Of a stretch of 64,000 bases of DNA, positions 26,745-34,550 are shown piece after piece. The notes under the pieces were generated by a model. It was not told the origin of the DNA. It made no database searches and saw only the letters and a list, made by a program, of their open reading frames with translations. Both the position numbers and the translations under genes were made by a program. Every line of letters begins with the position of its first letter. The stretch's first letter is position 1. The DNA comes from Oribacterium sp. oral taxon 102 (GTDB lineage Bacteria > Bacillota > Clostridia > Lachnospirales > Lachnospiraceae), in NCBI RefSeq assembly GCF_013394775.1, contig NZ_JABXYT010000001.1:1626501-1690500 (forward strand). The letters run 5' to 3'.

Positions 26745-28120
26745 TAGCTTTTCGCTTTATTGATCCGCCGCTCTGTCCGGGTCGTCCGGAGGAACTGATC
26801 GCTCCGCTCCGTGATCTGCACGCTGCCCGGCTCGACATACTGTGCCGCCTCGTGCTTCGCGACTGCCGTCTGCATGCTCCGTTTCATTGAGCCGCAGGCG
26901 ATCGCCGCTGCAATAAGTCCGAGCAGCAGCCCGATGCCATAGGGCTTCACGAGCTGCATCAGTGCAGAGCCTGTGCCCCAATCGAGACAGAGCATCGCTA
27001 CCGTGCCGAGCAGCAGCGTAAATGCCGCCATGATGCCCCCGAAGTACATCCGGTATTTCTGCTTATCGACCGGAAGATTGCCGACCAGCCGTCCGGTCTG
27101 TCCATTCATGGCGAAGAGGTAATTCTGCCCCTCCCAGCGCGTGCTGAGCATATAAACCGGCAGCAGCCCGTACTGTACCCGGGACTCCTGTATCGAGACA
27201 TTCCGGCTCTGGCGGCGAACCGTATCGTAGCCGCTGATGTCCCTCTCTATCGCATTGATCGCGGTATTCTCTATCCTGCCTCTCGCCCGCTCCCGGCAGG
27301 TTTCCGCCGGGACATCGTATTTATTGGCGAGGAAGCCGGGGAGATATGCGGTCGAGAAGGGCTTCAGCTCCTGATACTGAAAGGGCTCGATGGCATCCAT
27401 AAATGCATCCGGCATCTTCTCCGACGCATCCGCCGGAACCATCCGATATGCGATGCTGCCTCTCCGCTTCACATGGTAGTAGCTCGTCTCTGTGACCTCC
27501 ATGTCTCCGCGCCGGAAAACCTTTTCCCGCGTCGCCTCGAACTCCCCTCTCGCATCCGCCGTCCCGTCGAAGAACCAGAACGGCGCATAGACACCCTGTA
27601 CCTCGGAGATCCGGTTACCGGAGACGAAGCTGTTCGGAAGCAGGCGCTTGCCCTTGTAGAACTCCCGGAGCGCATTCTCCGCGTCCTGCTTCTCCAGCTT
27701 GAACGGAATCAGGCAGTCCGGCTTCAAGACACCGCCGAAGTTCTTCGGCAGCATTGTCGGGTTGCCGCAGTAGGGACAGCTCGTCGCGATCGTCGTCGCG
27801 TCCGTAATCAGCTCCGCACCGCAGCTCGGACAGTTGTAGGCGCGCATATTCCCATCTGCGTCCTCCCACTCCTCCGGAGCCCCTGTGTCGAGCCCCTGTG
27901 CCTTCAGCGCCTTCCGCTCCTGCTCCCGCTCCGCTGCCCTCTGCTCCTCCATGAGACCGGCTGTCTCCGCCTTCTTCAGCGCATCCGCATAGAGCTGCTC
28001 CACCTCCTCATTGGTATAGCTGCTCCCGCAGTAATCGCACTGCAGCTTCCCGCTGGCGCCGTCGAAGCGGAGCGGTCCCATGCAGGCAGGACATTTGTAG
28101 CTCGCCATTTGCTCTGCCAT
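26744..28120 (-). CDS. Zinc-ribbon membrane protein (TFIIB-type zinc ribbon), partner of SPFH protein
   Basis: A 458-residue protein with two zinc ribbons: KCPACMG ... CDYCGSSY at residues about 8-35, and YNCPSCGAELI ... SCPYCGNP at about 95-125. A charged helical linker joins them. The middle is a soluble domain (VQGVYAPFWFFDG, ESRVQYGLLPVYMLS) and two hydrophobic segments lie near 355-410. Proteins of this form are common in Firmicutes beside YdjI-type SPFH proteins; their function is unknown. GGAGGAG precedes the start. It lies 18 bp after the SPFH gene. The stop codon is built partly from an inserted repeat, so the C-terminus may differ from relatives. Confidence 0.85.
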   Translation of the reverse strand: MAEQMASYKCPACMGPLRFDGASGKLQCDYCGSSYTNEEVEQLYADALKKAETAGLMEEQRAAEREQERKALKAQGLDTGAPEEWEDADGNMRAYNCPSCGAELITDATTIATSCPYCGNPTMLPKNFGGVLKPDCLIPFKLEKQDAENALREFYKGKRLLPNSFVSGNRISEVQGVYAPFWFFDGTADARGEFEATREKVFRRGDMEVTETSYYHVKRRGSIAYRMVPADASEKMPDAFMDAIEPFQYQELKPFSTAYLPGFLANKYDVPAETCRERARGRIENTAINAIERDISGYDTVRRQSRNVSIQESRVQYGLLPVYMLSTRWEGQNYLFAMNGQTGRLVGNLPVDKQKYRMYFGGIMAAFTLLLGTVAMLCLDWGTGSALMQLVKPYGIGLLLGLIAAAIACGSMKRSMQTAVAKHEAAQYVEPGSVQITERSDQFLRTTRTERRINKAKS

Positions 28121-28138
28121 AGCATTCTCCTCCCCGGC

Positions 28139-29368
28139 CTATTCCGGCTTCTTCGTGCCGCATGACGTACAGAATCTGCCCTCATTCTTCGAACCGCAGT
28201 TCGGACAAAACCAGCCCTTGTTCTCCGGCCTCATGCTGCCGCAGCTCGGACAGAACTTTCCGGTATTGCCGCTGTGTCCGCAGCTGCAGGTCCATGTATC
28301 TCCTCCCTGTGCCGCCGCCTGCGGCTGCGCTGCGGGAGCCGTCTGCTGCGCTGCCTGCTGTGCGCCCATCTGGTAGAGATTCTGCGCCGTACCGGCGCCT
28401 GCCTGTCCTGCCATATTCATGCCCATAAATGCCATTGCCGGTCCTGCGCCGGTATTGGAGGCTGCTGCCTTCATTGCATCTGCCTGCGCCGAGACGATGT
28501 GCGCCGCCGCACGGGTCGGATCCATAAATGCCGCGTTCTTCTGCATCTCCTTCAGCATCTTCTCGTCTTCCTCGTCCGCCTTCACGGAGGATACGCCGAT
28601 CTGCTGGATCTCGATGCCGCGATAGTCCTTCCACTTCGCGGAGAGCACCTCCTTGAGCGCCTGCGAGAGCTCCTCCGTATGCCCCGGCAGAAGCGAGTAA
28701 CGGATGCCCTGCTCGGAGAGCTTCGCGAACGCCGGCTGCAGTGCGGTCAGAAGCTCGGACTTCATCTGCCCCTCGATCTGCTCCCTGCGGTAATCCTCGC
28801 TGACATTGCTGCAGACATTGGTATAGAAAAGCAGCGGATTCGTCAGCCGATAGCTGTATTCGCCGAAGCAGCGGATGCTGATATCAATGTCAATGCCGGC
28901 GCGCGGGTCAACGACGCGGAACGGAATCGCAGACGGCGTCCCGTACTTGTTGCCGATCAGCTCCTTGGTATTGAAATAGTAAACTCTCTGATCCTTCGGC
29001 GGCTCTCCTCCGAAGGTGAATCGCTTCCCGACATTCCGGAAAACCGCCATGACGCTCTCGCCAAGATTTCCGGAGAAGACTGTCGGCTCCGTCGAGGCAT
29101 CGAATATAAACTCACCCGGCTCCGCGCAGACCTCCACGACCTTGCCCTGCTCGACAATCAGCATACACTGCCCGTCCGCCACCGCGATGACGGAGCCGCT
29201 GCTGATAATGTTGTCTGCACCGTGCGTGTTGCTGGAACGTCCGCTGACCCGCTTCTGTCCCTTTCGCACCAGAACCGTTGCAGGGAGAGACTCGCAGTAG
29301 AAATATTCCTTCCACTGATCCCCCAGCACGCCGCCTGCCGCTCCCATTGCCGCCTTCATCAAACCCAT
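28139..29368 (-). CDS. SPFH-domain protein with C-terminal zinc ribbons (YdjI-like)
   Basis: A 409-residue protein. Residues about 20-290 are an SPFH/band-7-like domain of the type once named virion core protein (YdjI), with WKEYFYCESLPATVLVRKGQ near the start. An Ala/Gln-rich stretch (about 320-355) links to three CxxC-rich ribbons (WTCSCGHSGNTGKFCPSCG, WFCPNCGSKNEGRFCTSCG). B. subtilis YdjI is linked to membrane-stress responses and membrane fluidity control; here that is inference. The start follows GGAGGTCAGT. It is first in a two-gene operon with the zinc-ribbon protein, and both partners carry zinc ribbons. Confidence 0.88.
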   Translation of the reverse strand: MGLMKAAMGAAGGVLGDQWKEYFYCESLPATVLVRKGQKRVSGRSSNTHGADNIISSGSVIAVADGQCMLIVEQGKVVEVCAEPGEFIFDASTEPTVFSGNLGESVMAVFRNVGKRFTFGGEPPKDQRVYYFNTKELIGNKYGTPSAIPFRVVDPRAGIDIDISIRCFGEYSYRLTNPLLFYTNVCSNVSEDYRREQIEGQMKSELLTALQPAFAKLSEQGIRYSLLPGHTEELSQALKEVLSAKWKDYRGIEIQQIGVSSVKADEEDEKMLKEMQKNAAFMDPTRAAAHIVSAQADAMKAAASNTGAGPAMAFMGMNMAGQAGAGTAQNLYQMGAQQAAQQTAPAAQPQAAAQGGDTWTCSCGHSGNTGKFCPSCGSMRPENKGWFCPNCGSKNEGRFCTSCGTKKPE

Positions 29369-29683
29369 ACTGACCTCCTTAACAGAAATGATACTCCTCT
29401 GGTCATATAGTACGTCATATAAAGAAATATTGCAAAAGAAATCTCTTTTTTTGTCAGTTTTTTGTCAGTTTTCTCCGAATTCCCCCGATTTCTGATCGGG
29501 GGAGCCCTGCGGAGGATCGCGGGGCGAAGACCTGCGACGTCCCTCTATTGAAGAGCTTAGGGCGGTTCGGAGGTAACAGCTAAGGTAAGCAGGCGCCCCT
29601 ATTCGCAATTCGTTAGCTTCCTGTATCTTTTTTCGGGAGAAACTGCTAAGATAGGTTGTTTGGAATCGGAATGGAGAGAGAAA
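29369..29683. other. Divergent intergenic region with a GC-rich hairpin
   Basis: No gene is supported in these 315 bases. They must hold the promoters of the SPFH operon (minus) and the rhodanese-TtcA gene (plus). A stem CCCCCGAT / ATCGGGGG (29482-29503) lies in the middle. A duplicated TTTTTTGTCAGTTTT-like stretch is seen at 29447-29472. No riboswitch was recognised. Confidence 0.4.
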
Positions 29684-30832
29684 ATGGGATATCTGGCAAA
29701 GGAAATCAGTCTGTCGGAGCTCGAGGCAATGGAGCCGGGAAGCTATCGTCTGATCGATGTTCGGGAGGAGGAGGACTTCCAGTCGGGCAAGCTGCCTGAC
29801 GCGGTTCGCGTCGATCTTATCGCGATCGCGGATGGAACGCATCGGCTCCCGAAGGACAGGAAGCTCGTGCTCTACTGCAAGTACGGCACGCTGTCCCTGC
29901 AGGCTGCGGAGGCACTCTGTGAGCAGGGCTATGAAGCGTACAGCCTCGCCGGAGGCTATGGAAAATGGCTGCTCCAGCAGCTTCATCGCGATCTCGACTC
30001 GGAGACGCGCCGGGAGGAAATCGAGAAAAGTCTCCGGAAAAAGTTCCGGAAATCAATCTTCACCCCCTTTGCGAAGGCGATCAACGATTACAAGCTGCTT
30101 CGCGAGGGCGACCGTGTCGCAGTCTGCATCTCCGGCGGCAAGGACTCCATGCTCATGGCGAAGCTCTTTCAGGAGCTTCGACGGCACAACAAGTTCCCCT
30201 TCGAGCTGTGCTTCCTCTGCATGGATCCGGGCTACAATGCCGACAACCGCCGGATCATCGAGCAGAACGCTACGCTGCTGGGGATCCCTCTGTCCTTCTT
30301 CGAAACGGATATCTTCGACGCGGTCTACGATATCCCGGACTCTCCCTGCTACGTCTGCGCGCGAATGCGCCGCGGACACCTCTATCACAAGGCGCGGGAG
30401 CTTGGCTGCAACAAGATCGCGCTTGGGCATCATTTCGACGATGTGATCGAGACCACGCTGATGGGAATGCTGTACAGCGGACAGTTCCAGACCATGATGC
30501 CGAAGCTGCATTCCACCAACTTTGAGGGAATGGAGCTGATCCGTCCGCTCTACTATGTGCGGGAGGAGGACATCAAGCATTGGCGGGATTACAATCACCT
30601 GAATTTCATCCAATGCGCCTGCCGTTTCACCGATACCTGCACGACCTGCCACACCGACGGTACGACCAGCTCGAAACGGCTCGAAACAAAGAAGCTCATC
30701 CGGGAGCTCCGGAAAAGCAATCCCTTCGTCGAAAAAAACATCTTCCGCTCTACAGAAAATGTTTCCCTCAATACCGTACTCGGCATCAAAAAGGACGGTG
30801 TGAAGCACAGCTTCCTCGAGTGGTATGAGTGA
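29684..30832 (+). CDS. Rhodanese fused to TtcA-type ATP-pyrophosphatase (tRNA thiolation-like)
   Basis: A 382-residue fusion. Residues about 5-95 form a rhodanese domain (YRLIDVREEEDFQSGKLPDAV) with the active-site Cys in LVLYCKYGTLS. From about 125 on comes a PP-loop protein: ICISGGKDSMLMAKL as the ATP site, YVCARMRRGHLY with a CxxC-like pair, LGHHFDDVIETTLM, and a C-terminal ACRFTDTCTTCH. TtcA enzymes thiolate C32 of tRNA with an iron-sulfur cluster, and the rhodanese part could deliver the sulfur. ATG at 29684 follows GGAGAGAG; a TTG 24 bp upstream is less likely. The gene stands alone. Confidence 0.88.
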   Translation: MGYLAKEISLSELEAMEPGSYRLIDVREEEDFQSGKLPDAVRVDLIAIADGTHRLPKDRKLVLYCKYGTLSLQAAEALCEQGYEAYSLAGGYGKWLLQQLHRDLDSETRREEIEKSLRKKFRKSIFTPFAKAINDYKLLREGDRVAVCISGGKDSMLMAKLFQELRRHNKFPFELCFLCMDPGYNADNRRIIEQNATLLGIPLSFFETDIFDAVYDIPDSPCYVCARMRRGHLYHKARELGCNKIALGHHFDDVIETTLMGMLYSGQFQTMMPKLHSTNFEGMELIRPLYYVREEDIKHWRDYNHLNFIQCACRFTDTCTTCHTDGTTSSKRLETKKLIRELRKSNPFVEKNIFRSTENVSLNTVLGIKKDGVKHSFLEWYE

Positions 30833-31116
30833 AGGCGTTTGCATCAGGCAAACGCCGGAGCGAGCTGCCACGCGGCAAAGCCGCGGGGTTCTGCGAAGCA
30901 GAATTCACGGAGGGCTTCCGGCCCGAAGTGAACCCGGCATAGAAATCCGCCATCAGGCAGCCGCCGGAGCATGATAACTTCCAGACAGAGCACAACCCGG
31001 GCAGACTCCTGCAATATACTCCCATGCCGAAAACTTCGGCACTGCCAAGCCTGTAAGTCCTGCGCGCTGCTCCGCTTCTTCGAAGCTCTCGCATCGCCAA
31101 CAGCTATTCTCAAATC

Positions 31117-31147
31117 GCGCCGCTCTCTTCGTTCGCGGCGCTTTTTT
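31117..31147 (+). terminator. Intrinsic terminator, plus strand
   Basis: GCGCCGC (31117-31123) pairs with GCGGCGC (31135-31141) and is followed by six T residues. It is nested in outer arms AACAGCTAT (31099-31107) / ATAGCTGTT (31152-31160). The nearest plus-strand gene is the rhodanese-TtcA fusion ending 285 bp upstream, so it may end that transcript or one starting inside the spacer. Confidence 0.7.
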
Positions 31148-31162
31148 GCTCATAGCTGTTGT

Positions 31163-31223
31163 CCCGTCAGATGCCGGAATGTCCGCTCATGCAAGCATGG
31201 CGTCCATTCCGGCGCCTGACGGG
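31163..31223. repeat. Large imperfect palindrome
   Basis: CCCGTCAG-AT-GCCGGAATG (31163-31181) pairs with CATTCCGGC-GC-CTGACGGG (31205-31223). The centre holds CATGCAAGCATG. It is directly followed by GGACTTATACAA, one end of the TGTATAAGTCC family. It lies immediately after the stop of the minus-strand symporter gene. Confidence 0.6.
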
Positions 31224-31227
31224 GGAC

Positions 31228-32610
31228 TTATACAATAGATTTCAGGAAAAGGATGAGCATGATGAACGGCGCGACGTAGCGGATCATCGCCGCGTAGAGC
31301 CTTTTCCTCCCGAAAGGATGCCCGCTGGACTCCATTTCCCGGATAATCCACTGCGGCCCGACGACCCAGCCGATCAGAATGCAGGACAGGAGCGAGATGA
31401 AGGGCATCATAACACTGTTGCTGATATAGTCCATGATATCCAGAAGCTGCCCGACAGAACCGTTCGGCAGCTTCACTTCTACATAGAAAACGCTGTAGCC
31501 GAGCGCAATGACGGCGCTTGCCGCCATATAGATTCCGGTCAGTACAAGCGTCGTCCTTTTCCTGCCGCTGTGAAAAAGCTCCATGCAGTTTGCCGTAATG
31601 GACTCCAGCACAGAGATGCAGGAGGTCAGTGTCGCAAGCGCCGCCATCAGGAAGAACAGCAGTCCGATCAGCGTCCCTGCCCGCCCCATGGCATAGAAAA
31701 CCTTCGGGAGGGAAACGAACATCAGAGAGGGACCCGCCCCCATTCCCTCCGTCCCGGAAAATACATAGATCGCCGGAATAATCATCGCGCCTGCCAGAAG
31801 CGCTACCACAGTATCGAAGAGCTCGATCTGGAGAACAGAATGTCCCAGATTCACCTCCGGCTTCACATAGGAACCGTAGGTAATCATGATTCCCATGGAG
31901 ACGCTCAGGGAGAAAAAGAGCTGGCTCATCGCATCCAGCAGAATCTGCAGGAAACGCGGCAGCGTCAGTCCGGCAAGATTCGGACGCAGGTACTGCAAAA
32001 GTCCCGAAAAACCGGTTCGCACACTGCCGTCCTCCGCCGCAGTGCGGAGGGAAAGCACGAAAAGCGCGATGCCGAGCACCATCAGGAGCAGCAGCGGCAT
32101 ACAGAAGCGGGAAACCCGTTCAATCCCTCCCTCTACGCCAAAGTACACAATCCACGAGGTCAGCGCCATGAACAGAAGTGCGAAAAAAAGTGATGCCGTC
32201 GGGGAACTGAGGAAGCTGCCGAAGAATCCGCTGTCTGCCGCCGCTCTCCCCTCCCCTGCGAGGTATACCACGATATAACGGCTGATCCAGCCGCCGATCA
32301 CCGCATAGTAGGTCATGATCAGCACCGGCACTAGAAAGGTCAGAATGCCGAGGAAGCGCCACTCCGGCACCATGGCGGCATAGGCGCGAATCGCACTTTT
32401 CTTCGTCCGTCTGCCAATGGCGAGATCGGAGGTCAGCAGCGTGAAGCCGAAGCTCACGACCAGCAGAAGATAGATCAGAATGAAGAGTCCCCCTCCATCC
32501 TTCGCCGCAAGATAGGGAAAGCGCCAGAGATTCCCTACCCCCACCGCGCTGCCCGCCGCCGCCATCACGAAGCCCAGCTGTCCGCTGAAGCTGCTTTTTT
32601 TTTCGTTCAT
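31228..32610 (-). CDS. Sodium:neurotransmitter symporter family (NSS/SNF) transporter
   Basis: A 460-residue membrane protein with about 11-12 helices. The first carries the NSS hallmark AAGSAVGVGNLWRFPYLA that builds the substrate and Na+ sites. Bacterial members (LeuT, MhsT) take up amino acids with Na+. The start at 32610 has GGAGGGGGAAGG before it; an in-frame codon 18 bp upstream has none. The third to fifth codons are a run of nine A residues. It is divergent from the XRE-type regulator at 32861. Confidence 0.92.
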   Translation of the reverse strand: MNEKKSSFSGQLGFVMAAAGSAVGVGNLWRFPYLAAKDGGGLFILIYLLLVVSFGFTLLTSDLAIGRRTKKSAIRAYAAMVPEWRFLGILTFLVPVLIMTYYAVIGGWISRYIVVYLAGEGRAAADSGFFGSFLSSPTASLFFALLFMALTSWIVYFGVEGGIERVSRFCMPLLLLMVLGIALFVLSLRTAAEDGSVRTGFSGLLQYLRPNLAGLTLPRFLQILLDAMSQLFFSLSVSMGIMITYGSYVKPEVNLGHSVLQIELFDTVVALLAGAMIIPAIYVFSGTEGMGAGPSLMFVSLPKVFYAMGRAGTLIGLLFFLMAALATLTSCISVLESITANCMELFHSGRKRTTLVLTGIYMAASAVIALGYSVFYVEVKLPNGSVGQLLDIMDYISNSVMMPFISLLSCILIGWVVGPQWIIREMESSGHPFGRKRLYAAMIRYVAPFIMLILFLKSIV

Positions 32611-32860
32611 CCTTCCCCCTCCGATCATTGATTCGAGAGCCTATCCTAACAGATATTTCCGTTTCCTGCAAATTATGATGGTTTCATTTCCTGAAATATA
32701 TTGTGCTTTTTGTTTCATCATATTAGAATATATCTGTATTTCGAAGCGTTCTCTTTGGATTTTTCGCAGAAAGAGGCAAAAAAGGATAGTATTATGATAA
32801 GTACGCCAAGGATCGCGCGCAAGCGATACGAGAGAATAAATGAAAGAGCCGGGAGGATGA

Positions 32861-33595
32861 ATGAAGGAGCTGAGTCAACATATCGGAAGCCGCATCAGAA
32901 TGTACCGGAGGGTACAGGGAATGAGCCTGCAGGAGCTCGCCGCGCGCATTCACAAGAGCCGCGCCAGCGTCAGCAAGTATGAAAACGGAGAGGTCGTGCT
33001 GGATGTCGAGACGCTGTACGAGATCAGCAGGGCGCTCCATGTCGAGCTCTGCCAGCTGACCGACCTCATGCCCCCGCAGGAAAAGCCGCCGGTTGCAAAG
33101 CCCCTGCCCCTTTCCGGCCGGAAAAGCCCCTTCTATGAGGCGAAGCGGCTCTACTTTTATTTTTATGACGGCAGATACCGGCGGCTGAAGGACGGCATCA
33201 TCGACATCTTCCCCTCCAGAACCAAACCGGGCAGCACGGAAGCAAGCTTCTCCATCAGCAGCATCACAGGGAGCGGCAGAAGCAGTGAAAGCCTCTACAG
33301 CGGCAGCGTCACCTACAGCGATATGCTGATCCGCTTCTCCTTCGTGAATCAGCTCAACCCCCTCGAGGAGGACCTGCTCTATATCTTCAACCCGCTGGAG
33401 CTAAGGGACTACTCCGAGGGTTTGCTCTGCGGCATTTCCAGCGCCGACTTCATGCCCTGCGCCTTCAAATGCCTCGTCACGCTCTCCCCGCAGGAGGCGG
33501 ACAGAGCGCTGCGGCAGCAGCTGATGATCACCACGAAGGATGTAAACCGCTGGAAAAAGCTGAATATGATGCTGATCGACAATCATGGAAACTGA
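32861..33595 (+). CDS. XRE-family helix-turn-helix regulator
   Basis: A 244-residue protein. Residues about 5-62 are a Cro/C1-type domain (RMYRRVQGMSLQELAARIHK, then SVSKYENGEVVLDVETL), followed by about 170 residues with no recognised domain (FYFYDGRYRRLKDGIIDIFP, SGSVTYSDMLIRFSF). The C-terminal part may sense a ligand. GGGAGG precedes the start. Its divergent position beside the Na+ symporter suggests, but does not prove, that it regulates that gene. Confidence 0.88.
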   Translation: MKELSQHIGSRIRMYRRVQGMSLQELAARIHKSRASVSKYENGEVVLDVETLYEISRALHVELCQLTDLMPPQEKPPVAKPLPLSGRKSPFYEAKRLYFYFYDGRYRRLKDGIIDIFPSRTKPGSTEASFSISSITGSGRSSESLYSGSVTYSDMLIRFSFVNQLNPLEEDLLYIFNPLELRDYSEGLLCGISSADFMPCAFKCLVTLSPQEADRALRQQLMITTKDVNRWKKLNMMLIDNHGN

Positions 33596-33674
33596 AAGCT
33601 CCGATCAGATAAGCAAACGAATTCGATGCAGTGATTGAGAAGGGGGCGACAATCACAGCAGCCGAAAGCTCCGG

Positions 33675-34244
33675 TCACGCTTCCTCCCGGATCTTCCGAT
33701 CCGTCCATGCGTCGATTGCGGCCTTTAAGCGTCGAAGATAGGGGGAAAACTGCACATCCTCTTCGCCGTAGCGCTTCTGAAGCTCGTACTCCAGCGGCAG
33801 CCAGCTGCGGATATCCGCCTCATTATGGGAGATCACTGCCTCCAGACGATCCAGCGCCTTGTAGAGCTTCGCCTCCCTGCTCGAGAGCTTCCCCATCTCC
33901 GAGAGCAGCGCGCGCCATTCCGTGCGCTGCGGCTCCGGAAAATCCCCCACCCAACGCTCCATGACAGACGCTTCCTTCTCCGCATCCTCCTCCGTCTTGT
34001 TAAAGGTGGGGATGTCCCCGGTAAACGCTTCACCGAGGTCATGGATCAGGCACATCCGGATCACACGATTCATGTCGTATCCCCGAAATTCTTCCTCCCC
34101 CGAAAGCAGCATCGCCAGCAGCGAAATCCGATAGCTGTGATCTGCGACACTCTCCTGCCGTTCCGCCGTGATCCAGTTATGCCGGGTATTCTCCCGAAGC
34201 TTCCCTGCCACCCTGAGAATCTCCAGCAGCTTTTCCGCATCCAT
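33675..34244 (-). CDS. HD-domain nucleotidase, YfbR-like
   Basis: A 189-residue metal-dependent phosphohydrolase of the HD_3 type. Metal and substrate residues are visible in ADHSYRISLLAMLL, MCLIHDLGEAFTGDIP and the later KALDRLEAVISHNEAD. YfbR-like enzymes remove phosphate from 5'-deoxynucleotides. Start choice is uncertain: ATG at 34244 has an AAGGAAAAAG element, while the open frame runs to a TTG at 34271. Confidence 0.88.
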   Translation of the reverse strand: MDAEKLLEILRVAGKLRENTRHNWITAERQESVADHSYRISLLAMLLSGEEEFRGYDMNRVIRMCLIHDLGEAFTGDIPTFNKTEEDAEKEASVMERWVGDFPEPQRTEWRALLSEMGKLSSREAKLYKALDRLEAVISHNEADIRSWLPLEYELQKRYGEEDVQFSPYLRRLKAAIDAWTDRKIREEA

Positions 34245-34453
34245 CGCTTCTTTTTCCTTTCCCTCCGCCAAGCGTCAGAAGTCCACCGCTTCCTTATCCG
34301 GCTCCACCTTTGTGCTCCTCTCTCCGCCAAGCATCAGAAGTCCGACCGGCATCCTCCGCAGCCGAATGATACCATCCTCATTCAGCCAAATAGCATCATC
34401 AATCGATCGATTGACATCATACTTCATATGAATGCTATCCAAGCTCTAAGCTC

Positions 34454-34480
34454 TAAGGAAAGGCTGATTGATTCATGGCG
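34454..34480. repeat. Partial MITE-like element (left end only)
   Basis: TAAGGAAAGGCTGATTGATT then CATGG matches the GGGAAACGCTGATTTATTC-type end of the 26676 element with a few changes. No right-hand end could be placed before the diguanylate cyclase gene. It is probably a decayed copy. Confidence 0.45.
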
Positions 34481-34550
34481 CACGTGCCATGGGCGTGATG
34501 CCCGTAAAAGCGTGCAGAACGCCGGTACTTAATGAACACGAATGACCTCT

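Larger units (their letters stand above)
30833..31227. other. Hairpin-dense intergenic region
   Basis: No gene is supported here. The first 90 bases hold consecutive stem-loops: GGCGTTTGC/GCAAACGCC (30835-30857), CGCGGC/GCCGCG, TTCTGC/GCAGAA and a GGGC..GCCC stem. A 20-bp sequence CATCAGGCAAACGCCGGAGC recurs about 110 bp later with three changes. Next comes a palindrome TGCCGAAAACTTCGGCA with an AAGTCC motif (31023-31058), then the terminator at 31117 and a large palindrome at 31163-31223. It looks like a stack of REP-like elements; a small RNA is possible but not shown. Confidence 0.5.

Noticed and set aside
30844..31113. An 89-codon minus-strand frame in the hairpin-rich spacer
   Set aside because: The sequence is dominated by stem-loops and the product is compositionally odd; no ribosome site or family match.
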